Origin: Hygrophila difformis | Taxonomy: Eukaryota > Streptophyta > Magnoliopsida > Lamiales > Acanthaceae | Direction of reading: 5' to 3' | NCBI GenBank assembly: GCA_030278955.1 | Contig: JAOANR010000006.1 | Location: forward strand, 54,216,915-54,280,914 | DNA length: 64,000 nucleotides | Shown here: positions 1 through 10,640 of the stretch, piece by piece | How positions within the stretch are numbered: position 1 is the first letter of the stretch | How the letters are laid out: each line of letters begins with the position of its first letter | Notes under the pieces: generated by a model | Databases searched by the model: none | Told to the model about the DNA's origin: nothing | What the model saw: the letters and a program-made list of their open reading frames with translations, nothing else | Made by a program: the position numbers and the translations under genes

Positions 1-596
1 GAACGAAACCTGTTTGCAAGCCCTCCTTTTAGAGTTGTTTCATATAAGCTCGTGTGTCGACGACTCCTTGGAGCCTTTGATTGAATTCATCAATCTTCAA
101 TCAAAGTCACGATGGCACGATCTCGATCAAGTCACCCAAGGTTGTGTTGATCGAGCGATTCCTTCGATATTGATGTATTCACGAACACATGAAGGAATTC
201 TTCATTGTCACTTCAATACTATCTCAATGGCACAAAAGAATAATTCAGAGGTCGTACCCAACACACCTTGGCCGGCTGTATTTGAAGCGACCATGATCTC
301 CATTCTAAGGTAAGTTATTGTTACCATAAATCTTCCTTCCTTAGAATGGAGTTGCCCGAATTGAAATGTATTATTTCCTTCTTTCTTGAACACAATCGGG
401 GCAGTAGTGCAACTAGCCGTTGGAAGATATTCCCGAGCAGATCCGCCAGCTACACTTTCCTCAAATAGTTTTTCGGATAAGATCGTGGTAAGGGAACGGA
501 CCAAGTAGTTCAGACATCGGTTGTGAACACATTCTCTCAAAACTGGTTCACAACAAGAACAGTTAAGAAATATACCCACGTGGTGTCACAAAAATA
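1..596. other. Unassigned sequence at left edge; possible degraded coding remnant
   Basis: I do not recognise a gene here. A plus-strand open frame (14-313) ends just before a good-looking splice donor (AAGGTAAGT at about 307-315), so it could be a fragment of an exon. The minus strand is also open over 208-579. Neither translation shows a family motif that I can name. The stretch lies immediately downstream (minus strand) of a MULE transposase relic and could be its decayed 3' part. Confidence in any coding role is low. Confidence 0.2.
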
Positions 597-1282
597 TCAT
601 ACGCTCCCAGACATAGTAGTAGATTGCCTATAAGACTTGTAAGCTTGTTTGCATGTACGCATGTTATGCCCGTGTGTTTGGTACAGGTTATTCCTCACCT
701 TGTTTGTCTCACCTTTGAACACACCCGGAATACCTTCCATTAGACCGTAGTGACGATCACTGAAAAATGTGTACTCCCCCCACTGCTCCAGTTCATTTTC
801 TCCGTTAATAACCCCTCTCAACTTCTGATAAAATCATTGCCAATAGTCATCGTCCTCTCCATTCACAAATGTACGTTGAAATGAACGTAAATAAAATCAG
901 AATAGAACTACCTTCATAACAAAACCATCAATCTTTTACATTTATTACCTAACATAGAGAGCAGAACACCGCATACTTACACATTACCCCCACAAAGCAA
1001 CTATTCATTCTCAGCAAACTTGAATCCACGACGAACTGAAATACATTGATTCTTCACAACTTTTCTAATCTGTTCTGCATCTTTGAACCTTTGTCCTTCA
1101 CCTTTAATTGATTGTGCCCATAACACCGTTGCATCTTTGTTCCCATCCTCTTCTTTGTCGTACGTTTTTATGTCTGTCATACGATACATAACATGACAGT
1201 AAATTATACGATCTCTGTGTAAGTAATACTCATTTAATCTTCCAAAATACAAGATCACAGGCTCCAATAATAACACCATCAT
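597..1282 (-). pseudogene. Mutator-like (MULE) transposase relic
   Basis: Read on the minus strand, the first block (1282-1001) ends in a pattern typical of the MuDR N-terminal domain: an RF residue pair, a helix, then RRGFKFAENE. The second block (about 880-597) holds the MULE DDE-core signature: VNGEDDDYW, a spacer, then YTFFSDRHYGLMEGIPGVF, which matches the usual ...SDR..GL...IP.VFP... context. A stop codon (TGA) replaces the expected Trp codon just after VNGEDDDYWQ. Frames shift between the two blocks and the expected C-terminal H..C..H part is not visible. The family transposase cuts and pastes its element with 9-11 bp target duplication; this copy is clearly dead. I did not find its terminal repeats. 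MULE assignment is fairly secure; exact limits are not. Confidence 0.6.
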
Positions 1283-1984
1283 GCAATACTGTACTACTTA
1301 CCATGATCAAAGCTCTGCAACATGCCAACACACACAACATACATGCCAATACAACAGTTTAATTGACCTAGTACCACATTTTTGTTTTAGTTACAACACA
1401 CATTCATTCCAACATACTACAATGCAAATATCATCCACATGCGCGTCAAGATTTCTAGCAGACTTTTTAACAACAAATACCATCAAGAACTATAAAAATA
1501 CACACTGTAACCTATAAACTTACCTTATTCTCTTACTAGAAGTTTCTCTGCTAATCACCATAATCGCGAAAATGACATCACAACCCACCTCCACAAAAAA
1601 CCTAAAATGCCCAGCTGCTCCAGGTCGAGATACCATCCTTCAAACCCCAACTCCTTACCCTTCCCCCTTTCCTACTCAACACTTACAGAGCCTCTTCCCC
1701 TTCCCACCATTTTCTGGCACTAGAAATGTGTTCTTGGGTGATCTCCCAATGTATATATACATCGTATATATATATATATATTCCATTCTCTCTCTCTCTC
1801 TCTCTCTTTCTCTCACTACTTAAAAAGAAATATAGGATTGAGGTTTCTCTCTCGATCAGAAGTCACGTTTGTAATCATGAGAATGAGGGTAGAAAAGTCT
1901 TTCACTAAGTAAATTTGATTATTGAATTAATTTTATGTAATGGTGACTGAAATATAATGTATTTGGGCAGTAGGTACTAATACA
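1283..1984. repeat. Non-coding AT-rich stretch with compound (TA)n/(CT)n microsatellite
   Basis: The segment contains no recognisable gene. A compound microsatellite lies at about 1752-1816: a TATATA run broken by ATCG, then a (CT)n/(TC)n run. The open frames through it (1572-1823, 1726-1908) translate to serine/leucine repeats and are artefacts of the microsatellite. Confidence 0.6.
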
Positions 1985-2247
1985 TACTTCCTCCGTTCCT
2001 TATTAATCGACACGGATTGACTTTTGTCACTGTTCATTGAGTAACTTTGACTCGACTTTTTAATACAATTATATAAGATAAATATAGTTAAGTGGGATCT
2101 TGTTGGATTCGTCTAATCGCATAGATTTAAAATATCAAATTTTCATAATTTTTACTTGTATGGAACTTGAGTTATTACGAACTAAAAACGTGTATTGGAT
2201 TGCGTGAAATATGGATCCGTGGCAATTAAAAAGGAACGGAGGAAGTA
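1985..2247. mobile_element. Stowaway-like MITE (copy 1)
   Basis: A 263-bp element bounded by near-perfect inverted repeats: TACTTCCTCCGTTCCT at the left and AGGAACGGAGGAAGTA at the right. The CTTCCTCCGTYYC terminus with TA at the edge is the hallmark of Tc1/mariner-type Stowaway MITEs in plants. The interior is non-coding and shares phrases (AAGTGRGATCTTGTT, GTCTAAT) with the other copies in this window at 12482, 34419, 39937/44812, 46078, 54420 and 54799. Confidence 0.85.
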
Positions 2248-3070
2248 TGAAATATAGTATACGGGGTTTGTCCAAGTATAGATTTGGGCTCGGCTTGGGG
2301 TATTTAACTTACATTTCCCCTAATTTTATACTTCATACAGTTGTTTTATTAACTTTATTTTATATTTAATTAGATTATAAATTTTAAGGTTTCTTTATAA
2401 AATAAATTTAAAACGTAAAAATACCAAATTTTTTAAGTTTTGGTACAATCTTAGCAATCACTAAAAAAATTACATTAGCATATGAAAATGTAATTATTAA
2501 TAACACATCAAATAATTTACAAAACGTACAATATTAAACAACCAAATAACCACGCAAACGGATAATTAAGTTAATGGTCATCTAAATCAACATCGGATCC
2601 TCTAATATTATTTAAATACGAAAATATATTCCGCCGTTTAGTGTAATTCTTATTCTAATTATGTAATTCTTTCTTAATTAATGAGTATGAATTTATGTGG
2701 GGTTAATTTATATAAAAAATGATGGTTATGACTGAAAAGATAATAAATTTGTATGACAAAGAATATATAGATAATATTCTTTTGAGTTTGAGTTTAGTGT
2801 AAATGATTGATGATGAATTGCTGTTTCATGTGATATTTACTGTAAAATGGGTTTGAGTTTGGTGTTGGCTATTGGAGATGGTCTAAAAGGTTTCCCCAAA
2901 CCAAATAAAGGAATGTGACATTCCCTACCAAGATTTCCACTGGGTATCGAAGATTACCCCCAACCAAACGCCCCGTTAGGGGTTACTTGCAGAAAAATGA
3001 GAAGTCATTTTAGAAATAAAAATAAAAAAATATTCTTATGTCACAAGGAAATAAAGTAAATTGTAAATAC
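2248..3070. other. Unassigned AT-rich intergenic sequence
   Basis: No gene or complete element recognised. The 2846-2985 stretch has Tourist-like phrases (GAGTTTGGTG at left, CCAACCAAACGCCCC at right) that may be the ends of a decayed PIF/Harbinger MITE, but I could not define a TSD. Confidence 0.3.
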
Positions 3071-3640
3071 TCTAATAAGATTAATATTTATTTTAGTAAT
3101 TTTAATAGATGAAACGTCCTTTTACGTACAATTCATCAAATATGTTTTCTTTGAAAAACACTTTTAATACTCAATACATCGAATTATTTGTGCTGCTTTT
3201 ATTTGTGTATTCTCCTTTTCCATCATACTCCATCTTCTACTGAATTTATCATTTTCTTCAAAAATCTAAGCAAACAAGCACTAAAGTTGAAAAGAATTTC
3301 ATTAAACTCCACTTCAAGAATTTCCTTATGCCCACAATTACGAAACACCCCAACAATTCAATTCGCGAACATGACCACGAATTACAGTCCCAAAAGCGGA
3401 ACAATTTACATACTTCAATATAACCCTATTATTTGTATTTTATATAGGTTTTTATTTGATACTGAATCAGTGAATTGTTCTTTGTACATTTATTTTTTAT
3501 ATAACTTATAATTTATCATTTCAAATTAAAAAAAAAGGAAACAAAACTATAATACCCAACCGCAACTCAATAATAAACAAATTTCCACTATCCATTTTCT
3601 AACCTATATAAGTTGTCCAGTAAAAAAAATAATAAAACAA
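3071..3640. repeat. Local duplication, unit 1
   Basis: This unit is repeated in direct orientation from 3967 onward: the sequence beginning ATAAGATTAATATT and running through TCAAGAATTTCCTTATG to ATAACCCTATTATTTG occurs in both. The distal part (TAATACCCAACCGCAACTC at about 3552 to 3640) matches 6792-6887, so the second unit is the same sequence interrupted by insertions at 4416-6791. No protein-coding capacity recognised. Confidence 0.75.
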
Positions 3641-3966
3641 ATTAAAATTCAGCGACATAATTTTATACATTTCAGCGACATAGTTCTGTGCATTTGAACG
3701 CATCTCAGCGACGGAGTTCTAACCGATATACAATTCAGCTACTTGATATAGTACTTTTCAGCGACATGCTATACCATATTTCAACTACATATATGCGTAT
3801 CTCAGCGATATAATACAATATATTCAGCGACATGGTAAATGAAGAAAACATTACACTTTTTTAACAATTTTACCATTTTTAATTTATAGCCGTTAGATTT
3901 AGTTCAACGGATGAGATTGATGTCTTTACCGTACTTCCAAATTGTTGTCCGCACCTAACCGTTTTC
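3641..3966. mobile_element. Truncated member of the GTCGCTGAA MULE family
   Basis: It carries repeated TTCAGCGAC motifs (the reverse complement of GTCGCTGAA, typical of the elements to the right) between about 3650 and 3840. It ends in a terminal sequence TTGTCCGCACCTAACC close to the ...CCGCACCCTAACC end of the element at 4533-6335. The left terminal repeat is missing. The right end sits exactly at the start of duplication unit 2, suggesting the element was involved in creating the duplication. Confidence 0.5.
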
Positions 3967-4415
3967 ATAAGATTAATATTTCTTTTAGTAATTTTAATAT
4001 ATGAAAAATCTTTCTACGTACAATTCATCCAAATATTTTTTCGTTGAAAAACACTTCTAATAATAATACCCAATACATACAATTATTTGAGCTGCTTTTA
4101 TTTGTGAATTCTCCTTTTCAACCATTCTCCATCTTCTACTAACTTTATTTTTTTTTTAAAGTCCAAACAAACAAACACTAGAGTTGAAAAGAATTTCATT
4201 AAACTTCACTTCAAGAATTTCCTTATGCGGTTATGCCCACAGTAACGAAACGCCCCAACAACTCAAATCGCGAACATGACCTTGAATTACAGTCCCAAAC
4301 CCTAATAAGGACCAGGTTTATCAAAAGAGGAACCATTTACATTCAATATAACCCTATTATTTGTATTTTATATGGGTTTTTATTTGATACCGAATCAGTG
4401 AGTTGTTTGTACATT
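3967..4415. repeat. Local duplication, unit 2 (proximal part)
   Basis: Direct repeat of 3071-3480 with scattered substitutions and small indels. The unit is interrupted after about 4415 by a PIF/Harbinger-like insertion and resumes at about 6792 with TAATACCCAACCGCAACTC, continuing to 6887 where the next MULE begins. Confidence 0.7.
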
Positions 4416-4532
4416 GGGTACGTTTGGTACGGTGTATTAGGGTGCATTAGGCCGTATAGTATTTATATTATGCACTAAAATAATGCTATCCTATGTTTGG
4501 TGTTAATAAAAAATTATATAGGTATTATTTTA

Positions 4533-6335
4533 GGGAATGGTTATGGTACTACCAATGTGAATGGTAGTACATCAAGACAAATCATCTCAACCATTCAAAA
4601 ATATCCAATGGATATAAAATAAAAAAGGGTAGAGTTGTCAAACATAAATAATCATATCTTTAGTAATAAAATCATTCACAAAATCAATTTAGTGCTTTCT
4701 ATCATTAAATAAAGATCATATAAAAAATTTACTTAAGTTAACTCTCTTTTGGCAAAATTCATGGCATAATAATAGAGAAATTATCTTTATTTATCTCATT
4801 AACTCGTCAATCTTTCATTCCTCATAATTTTCTATTTTGCTATTTTGAATTTCTAAAATATGATAGGATATTTAAATTCCTTCCATTGAGTAGATAAATT
4901 TTCATATAAAGAATGTCCAAATCCGAGTCCATTTGAGAAAATTAGAGCCATTTGAAGTTTGTCATATAAATTTTGTTGTATAGGCAACGTCGCTGAAATG
5001 CATATACTATGTCGCGGAATTGTAAAGTCTCCATCACTGGATTGTAAAGGCTCAATCGCTGAATTACATAGCCACTGTCGCTGAAATGTAAAGACTGTGT
5101 TTCTGAAAATTGTATTGAACTTCAAATGGTTCTAACGTTCTCAAACGAATTCGGATTTTGACGTTCTTTATATAAAAATCTATCTACTTGATACAAGGAA
5201 TATAAATTTCTCATCAAATTTTGGAAATTCCAAATAGATAAATACTAGATTTTCAAAAGAAAATATATCTTATGCTCATTGTTTTGAAAATATGATATTT
5301 ATATATTTAGATTTTCTAAAATCTGAAAGAATATTTAAATTCCTTGCATTTAGTAGATAGATTTTCATATAAAGAACGTCCAATTCTGAGCTCATTTGAG
5401 AAATTTAGAGCCATTTGAAGTTTGTCGCATAAACTTTGTTGTATAGCCTACGTCGCTGAAATGTATAGGCTATGTCAGTAAATTGTAAAGTCTCCGTCGC
5501 TGAATTATAAAGCCTCCGTCGCTGAATTACATAGCCACTATCGCTGAAATATAAAGACTGTATTTCTGAAAATCGCAATGAACTTCAATGGACTCCAACT
5601 TTCTCAAACTAACTCTATTTTTGACATTCTTTATATGAAAATCTACCTACTCCATGCAAGGAATCTAAATTTCCTATAAAATTTTTAAAATTATAAATAG
5701 ATAAATACCAGATTTTCAAAGGAAAGGGTATCTTGTTCTCATTATTTTGAAAATATGATATTTATCTGTTTAGGCTTTATAAAATTTGATAAGATATTTA
5801 AATTTCTTGCATTGAGTAAGTAGATTTTCATATAAAGAACGTCCAAATATGAGCTTATTTGAAAAAGTTAGAGCCATTTGAAGTTTGTCACAAAAACTAT
5901 GTTGTATAGGCTATGTCGCTGAAATGCATACTCTATGTCGTTGAATTGTAAAGCTCCCGTCGCTGAATTGCAAAGTCACTGTCGCTGAAATGTAAAGGCT
6001 AAGTTTCTGAAAATCGCAGTGAACTTCAAATAACTCTAACTTTCTCAAACGAACTCGGATTTTGACGTTCTTTATATGAAAATCTACGTACTTGATACAA
6101 GTAATCTAAATAACCTATCAAATTTTAGAAATTCCAAAAAGAAAAAGTAGATTATGAGGGAGAGAGAAGTATGAGCATTAGATTGAGAAAAATGATTAGA
6201 GATCATTTGGATCTGATTGAAATTACAATAGTACCATTTGTATTAATCTTAGCCATTGATTTCAACATTTCATCAATGGCTTGGATGTACCACAGTACAT
6301 CAAGAGACATGAGTCTCCGCACCCTAACCAAAGCC
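4533..6335. mobile_element. Non-autonomous Mutator-like element A
   Basis: An 1803-bp element with a perfect 9-bp TSD, ATTATTTTA, at 4524-4532 and 6336-6344. Ends are GGGAATGGTTATGGTAC and GCACCCTAACCAAAGCC; read inward they share GGTTANGGTNC. The 9-bp duplication and the extended, loosely conserved inverted ends fit the Mutator superfamily. There is no transposase. The interior consists of tandem hairpin monomers. An internal open frame at 6171-6383 is part of the terminal repeat and is probably not a protein. Confidence 0.85.
4851..6150. repeat. Tandem hairpin monomers in MULE A
   Basis: Three tandem copies of a roughly 460-bp monomer start near 4851, 5314 and 5775, each opening with a TTCTAAAATATGATAGG-like phrase. 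Within each monomer, an arm of about 95 bp (containing ATAAAGAACGTCCAAATCCG and TTAGAGCCATTTGAAGTT) recurs inverted about 250 bp later (AACTTCAAATGGCTCTAA ... TTTTGACGTTCTTTAT). The roughly 150-bp loop holds four or five copies of GTCGCTGAAWTG. The RNA of either strand would fold into long stems. Confidence 0.75.
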
Positions 6336-6791
6336 ATTATTTTAATGAGGGATTTGATGTATTATTACATGGTGGAAGGGTGAGTTTATGGTGTATTAAT
6401 TTTTATTCAATCTTTTTTTTCCTTATTCATCTCACAACTATTTAAATATTATCTTTTATATATTATTTATTAATATATTAATTATTGAATTATTATTTTT
6501 TAAATATTATTCATTAATATATTAATTATTTTTTTGCATAACAGCCAAGAAGTCTTAGGAAAGATTTAATTATTTTTAAAATAATAATAATTTTGATATT
6601 TATTTATTATTTATTCATATAATAGAAAACTATTTTTTATTTAATTTTTAAAGATATAATACATAGTGATGTAATACAACATCAATATCAAACGTTGTAT
6701 ACGATATTAATTGAATACAATATATCATAATACAATATACCGGCATTAAATAATAAAATACATCATAATACAACACAATGTTCCACACGTG

Positions 6792-6887
6792 TATAATACC
6801 CAACCGCAACTCAATAATAAACAAATTCACACAATTCATTTTCTAACCTATATAAGCTGTCCAACAAAAAAAATAATAATAAACAAA
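6792..6887. repeat. Local duplication, unit 2 (distal part)
   Basis: Matches the distal part of unit 1 (about 3552-3640): TAATACCCAACCGCAACTC, then CATTTTCTAACCTATATAAG. It ends at the 9-bp target duplication of MULE C (ATAAACAAA). Confidence 0.7.
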
Positions 6888-7136
6888 GGGAGTAGTTAGA
6901 GTGCGATCAAGCATTTTGGTAGCACATCAAGACAGTTCATCTTGACCATTAAAAATGATCCAATGGTTATATTATCAAAAGGGTATAATGGACAAAATAA
7001 AAACAATAAAACATAGCCCTATATTTATTAAGATGATTATAAATAATTAATTCTTACAATTTTAAAGATTTTGTATCCGTAAATAAATATTAATAAATTT
7101 GCAACATATTTATTGCCATTTACAAGAAAAAAACAT

Positions 7137-8956
7137 GGGAATGGTTATTGTACTACCAATGTGAATGGTAGTACATGAAGACAAATCATCTCAACCATAC
7201 AAAAATATCAATGGCTATAAAATAAAAAAGGTAGAATTGTCAAACATAAGTAACTATATCTTTAGTAATAAAATCATTCACAAAATCAATTTAGTGATTT
7301 CTATCTTTAAATAAAGATCATATAAAAAATTGCATAAGTTATCTATCTTTTGACACAATTTATGGCATAATAATAGATAAATTATCTTTAGTCATCTCTT
7401 TCACTCGCCAGTTTTTCAGTCCTCTTAATTCGCTATTTTTCTATTTTGAATTTCTAAAATATGATAGGATATTTAGATTCTTCGCATCGAGTAGATAAAT
7501 TTTCATATAAAAAACGTCCAAATCCGAGCTCATTTGCGAAAGTTAGAGCCATTTGAAGTTTGTAATATAAATTTTGTTGTATATACTAAGTCGCTGAAAT
7601 GCATAGGCTATGTCGCTGAATTGTAAAGTCTCCGTCGCTGAATTGTAAAGGCTTCGTCGCTGAATTACACAGCCACCGTTGCTGAAATGTAAAGACTGTG
7701 TTTTTGAAAATCGTAATGCATTTCAAATGGCTCTAACTTTCTCAAACGAACTCGGATTTTGACGTTCTTTATATGAAAATCTACATACTCGATGCATTGA
7801 ATCTAAATTTCCCATCAAATTTTGGAAATTACAAATATATAAATACCAGATTTTCAAAAAAAAAGATACCTTATGCTAGTTGTTTTGAAAGTATGATATT
7901 TATATGTTTAGACTTTCTAAAATATGATAGGATATTTAAATTTCTTGTATTGAGTAGATAGATTTTAATATAAAGAACGTTCAAATTGGAGGTCATTTCA
8001 GAAAGTTATACCCATTTGAAGTTTGTCACATAAATTTTGTTGTATTGGCTGCGTCGCTGAAATGCATAGGCTATGTCGCTAAATTGTAACGCCTTCGTCG
8101 ATGAATTGTAAAGCCTCTATCACTGAATTGTAAAGCCTCCGTCGCTGTTACATAGCCACCGTCGCTGAAATGTAAAGACTGTATTTCTGAAAATCGCAAT
8201 GAACTTCAAATGGCTCTAACTTTCTCAAATAAACTCGGATTTTGACATTCTTTATATGAAAATCTATCTACTCGATGCAAGGAATTTAAATTTCTTATCA
8301 AAGTTTTGAAATTACAAATAGATAAATACCAGATTTTCAAAGGAAATGATGTCTTATTCTCGTTATTTTAAAAATATGATATTTATCTGGTTAGACTTTC
8401 TAAAAGTTGATAGGATATTTAAATTCATTGTGTTGAGTAGATAGATTTTCATATAGAGAACGTCCAAATCCGAGCTCATTTGAATAAGTTAGAGCCATTT
8501 GAAGTTTGTCATAAAAAATATGTTGTATAGGCTATGTCGCTGAAATGCATACTCTATGTCGCTGAATTGTAAAGCTTCCGTCGCTGAATTGCAAAGCGAC
8601 AGTCGCTGAATTGTAAGTGCCACGTTTATGAAAATCGCAATTAACTTTAAATGACTCTAACTTTATCAAACAAACTCGGATTTTGACGTTCCTTATATGA
8701 AAATTTACCTACTCGATACAAGTAATCTAAATAAACTATCAAATTTTAGAAATTCCAAAAAGAAAAAGTATATTATGAGGAAGGGGGAAGTATGAGCTTG
8801 AGAATTGAGAAAAATGAATAGAGATTATTTGGATCTTATTAAAATTACAATAGTACCCTTTGTATTAATCTTAGCCATTGATTTCAATATTTCATTAGTG
8901 GCTTGGATGTGCCACAGTACATCAAGAGACATGGGTATCAGCACCCTAACCAAAGC
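7137..8956. mobile_element. Non-autonomous Mutator-like element B (nested in C)
   Basis: An 1820-bp near-duplicate of element A. Left end GGGAATGGTTATTGTAC; right end GCACCCTAACCAAAGC. A perfect 9-bp TSD, AAAAAACAT, lies at 7128-7136 and 8957-8965. It shares the A interior with three hairpin monomers. Because it sits inside C with its own TSD, it inserted after C. Confidence 0.88.
7452..8780. repeat. Tandem hairpin monomers in MULE B
   Basis: Three monomers begin near 7452, 7915 and 8398 (period about 460-480 bp). Each has inverted arms around GTCGCTGAA-rich loops, as in element A. The middle monomer has an extra GTCGCTGAATTGTAAAGCC-like unit, which accounts for its extra length. Confidence 0.75.
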
Positions 8957-9000
8957 AAAAAACATACCTTTAACGATAGATGATTTCAATCACACATCAC

Positions 9001-9400
9001 CCATATATGTAGATCGCTAAAATGAACATTATTAAGTCGCTAAAATTTTCTATATCACGTCGCTGAAATGTACACATCTCATCTCTGAAATGTACATACC
9101 TGGGTCGCTGAATAATACCAACTACAATCACTCAAAATAAATATTATCAAGTTGCTGAAATATACGTTATCATGTCGCTGAAATACACATGGGTCGTCGC
9201 TGAAAAGTACTATATATGGTCGCTGAAATATACTATAGCATGTCACTAAAATATATCATATCATGTCGCTGAAATATACTATAGCATGTCACTAAAATAT
9301 ATCATATCATGTCGCTGAAATACACATCATAAGCCGCTGAAAAAGGCACTACCATGTCGCTGAAAAAGGCTTTCCCATATCGTTGAAAAAATTATTATGA
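9001..9400. repeat. Dense GTCGCTGAAAT motif array
   Basis: About 15 copies or near-copies of GTCGCTGAAA spaced 20-40 bp apart with variable AT-rich spacers (for example ATGTCGCTGAAATATAC). One roughly 50-bp segment ending ATATATCATATCATGTCGC is directly repeated near 9240-9310. The array lies near the right end of element C. No coding function; the regular motif in variable context looks like a protein-binding array. Confidence 0.7.
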
Positions 9401-10218
9401 TAATCATCACAAGGGCTTGCCTGCAAAATGTGTACTTTTCCAAATCAATTCCTTATTGTGTCACAACAAGAATCCCATTTATACATAATATGTGTATCAG
9501 TTGTGCAAATAGGACCCCATCCCACCCATTATTGTTGTGTATTGAATGAAAATCATATAATTATTATTGTGAGAAGCTTATCTTGGGGAAGTGGAGTAGA
9601 TTATGTTGACCGAGAACAAAGGGGTGACAAATTCTGAGCAAATGGATGATACACTATCCAATTAGACAATAAATGAAGAACTGATACATTGCTATTGCGA
9701 TAAACTGTATCCTCCAAGTAAAAATAAAAATAAGTAAATTATGTCGCTGAATAAAGGGAATTGAGTTGCTGAAATAACATAATTGTGTCGCTGTTTCATT
9801 GAGTAAGTTGGTAAACTGTACAAATCGCTTAAATAAACTATATACATATCGATCCATACTCCTACAACAATGAAATGCAAATAGCACTGAAAATTACTAT
9901 TTTACCCTTTATATTAATTTGAATCATTAAAATCCCTATCTCATCAATGGCTTACATGCGCTTAAGTACATCAAGAGGAAATAGCATCCCCACCCTAACT
10001 AAGTTCATAAACAAATTAAAATTTGGAAACGAACAAACAAACTGCTAAATCATTCAATTACTTGGGAAATAAGGGAATTATACAAGGAATTAAGAAAGAG
10101 ATTGAACGTGGGTATTAGGAATGTAGGGTGGAGATGGAATAGATTTTGATCGGACGGACATAGCTTTTTCCATAATTTTTATGGTTAAAGTGATTTTACT
10201 TTTAGTCAATTTATGGTT

Positions 10219-10350
10219 GTGATGGGATGATGACTTGGCTTAACCCTGATCGTTGGGGTTCGATTTTTTCATTTGGCACCCTCTTTCTCTTCTTTATCCA
10301 TTTTTAATTTATGTGATATGGACTCCCACCATCTATTTCCTAACATGTAT
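10219..10350 (+). mobile_element. SINE relic (diverged)
   Basis: It contains a tRNA-like B-box (GGGTTCGATT) followed by the 3' body seen in the better-preserved SINEs at 50509 and 56500: a CCTT..TTTAATTTATGTG.. stretch and ATGGACTCCCACCA. The A-box region and tail are degraded. Confidence 0.5.
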
Positions 10351-10506
10351 AAACTATTTGACAAAGCCACTCAAACCAATTCTAACTATGGTTAAAATAA
10401 TGATCATAATTACAATTCTAAGTTAATTTGGCACATGTTCGTTAAGTACTCAAACCAATTCCAGCTAAGCCGACTTCAAATTAATTTACCATTAATAATA
10501 TTACAG

Positions 10507-10640
10507 GGAATTGAGATTTGGTCCAGTGGTTATGTGGTCATGTCTTCCAAATTCCAACGTCATCAATTTCCATTTGGCCTCATATCTCTTCCCTTTATTC
10601 TCTTTATAATTTATATAGTTTGAACTCCCACACACTTTTA
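10507..10640 (+). mobile_element. SINE relic (diverged)
   Basis: A second decayed copy of the same SINE-like body: GTCCAGTGGTTATGTGGTC near the A-box, then CCCTTTATTCTCTTTATAATTT and GAACTCCCACACAC at the 3' side. More divergent than the other three; no TSD found. Confidence 0.35.

Larger units (their letters stand above)
4416..6791. mobile_element. Probable PIF/Harbinger-like insertion hosting a MULE
   Basis: Left end reads GGGTACGTTTGGTACGGTGT. The right end, read on the opposite strand, gives CACGTGTGGAACATTGTG, a similar Tourist-like terminal pattern. Comparison with unit 1 (3071-3640), which lacks this block, shows that it is inserted into unit 2. The sequence outside the nested MULE (4533-6335) is AT-rich and non-coding, including the minus-strand open frame at 6648-6839. 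The precise TSD is unclear, so the superfamily is tentative. Confidence 0.4.
6888..10006. mobile_element. Non-autonomous Mutator-like element C
   Basis: A 3119-bp element bounded by a perfect 9-bp TSD, ATAAACAAA (6879-6887 and 10007-10015). Left end GGGAGTAGTTAGAGTGCGATC; right end ATCCCCACCCTAACTAAGTTC. Both belong to the family of elements A and B, with the same CATCAAGAC/GTACATCAAGA phrase near each end. Element B (7137-8956) is nested within it. The part outside B includes a dense GTCGCTGAA array (9001-9400) and non-repetitive sequence at 9410-9900 that might be captured DNA. No transposase. Confidence 0.85.

Noticed and set aside
14..313. Possible host exon ending at a splice donor
   Set aside because: No recognisable protein family and no partner exons; next to a MULE relic. 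Kept only as unassigned sequence.
3641..9400. CRISPR-like regularly spaced repeats
   Set aside because: Plant nuclear context; spacers are AT-rich and variable in length, repeats are diverged, and they lie within MULEs.
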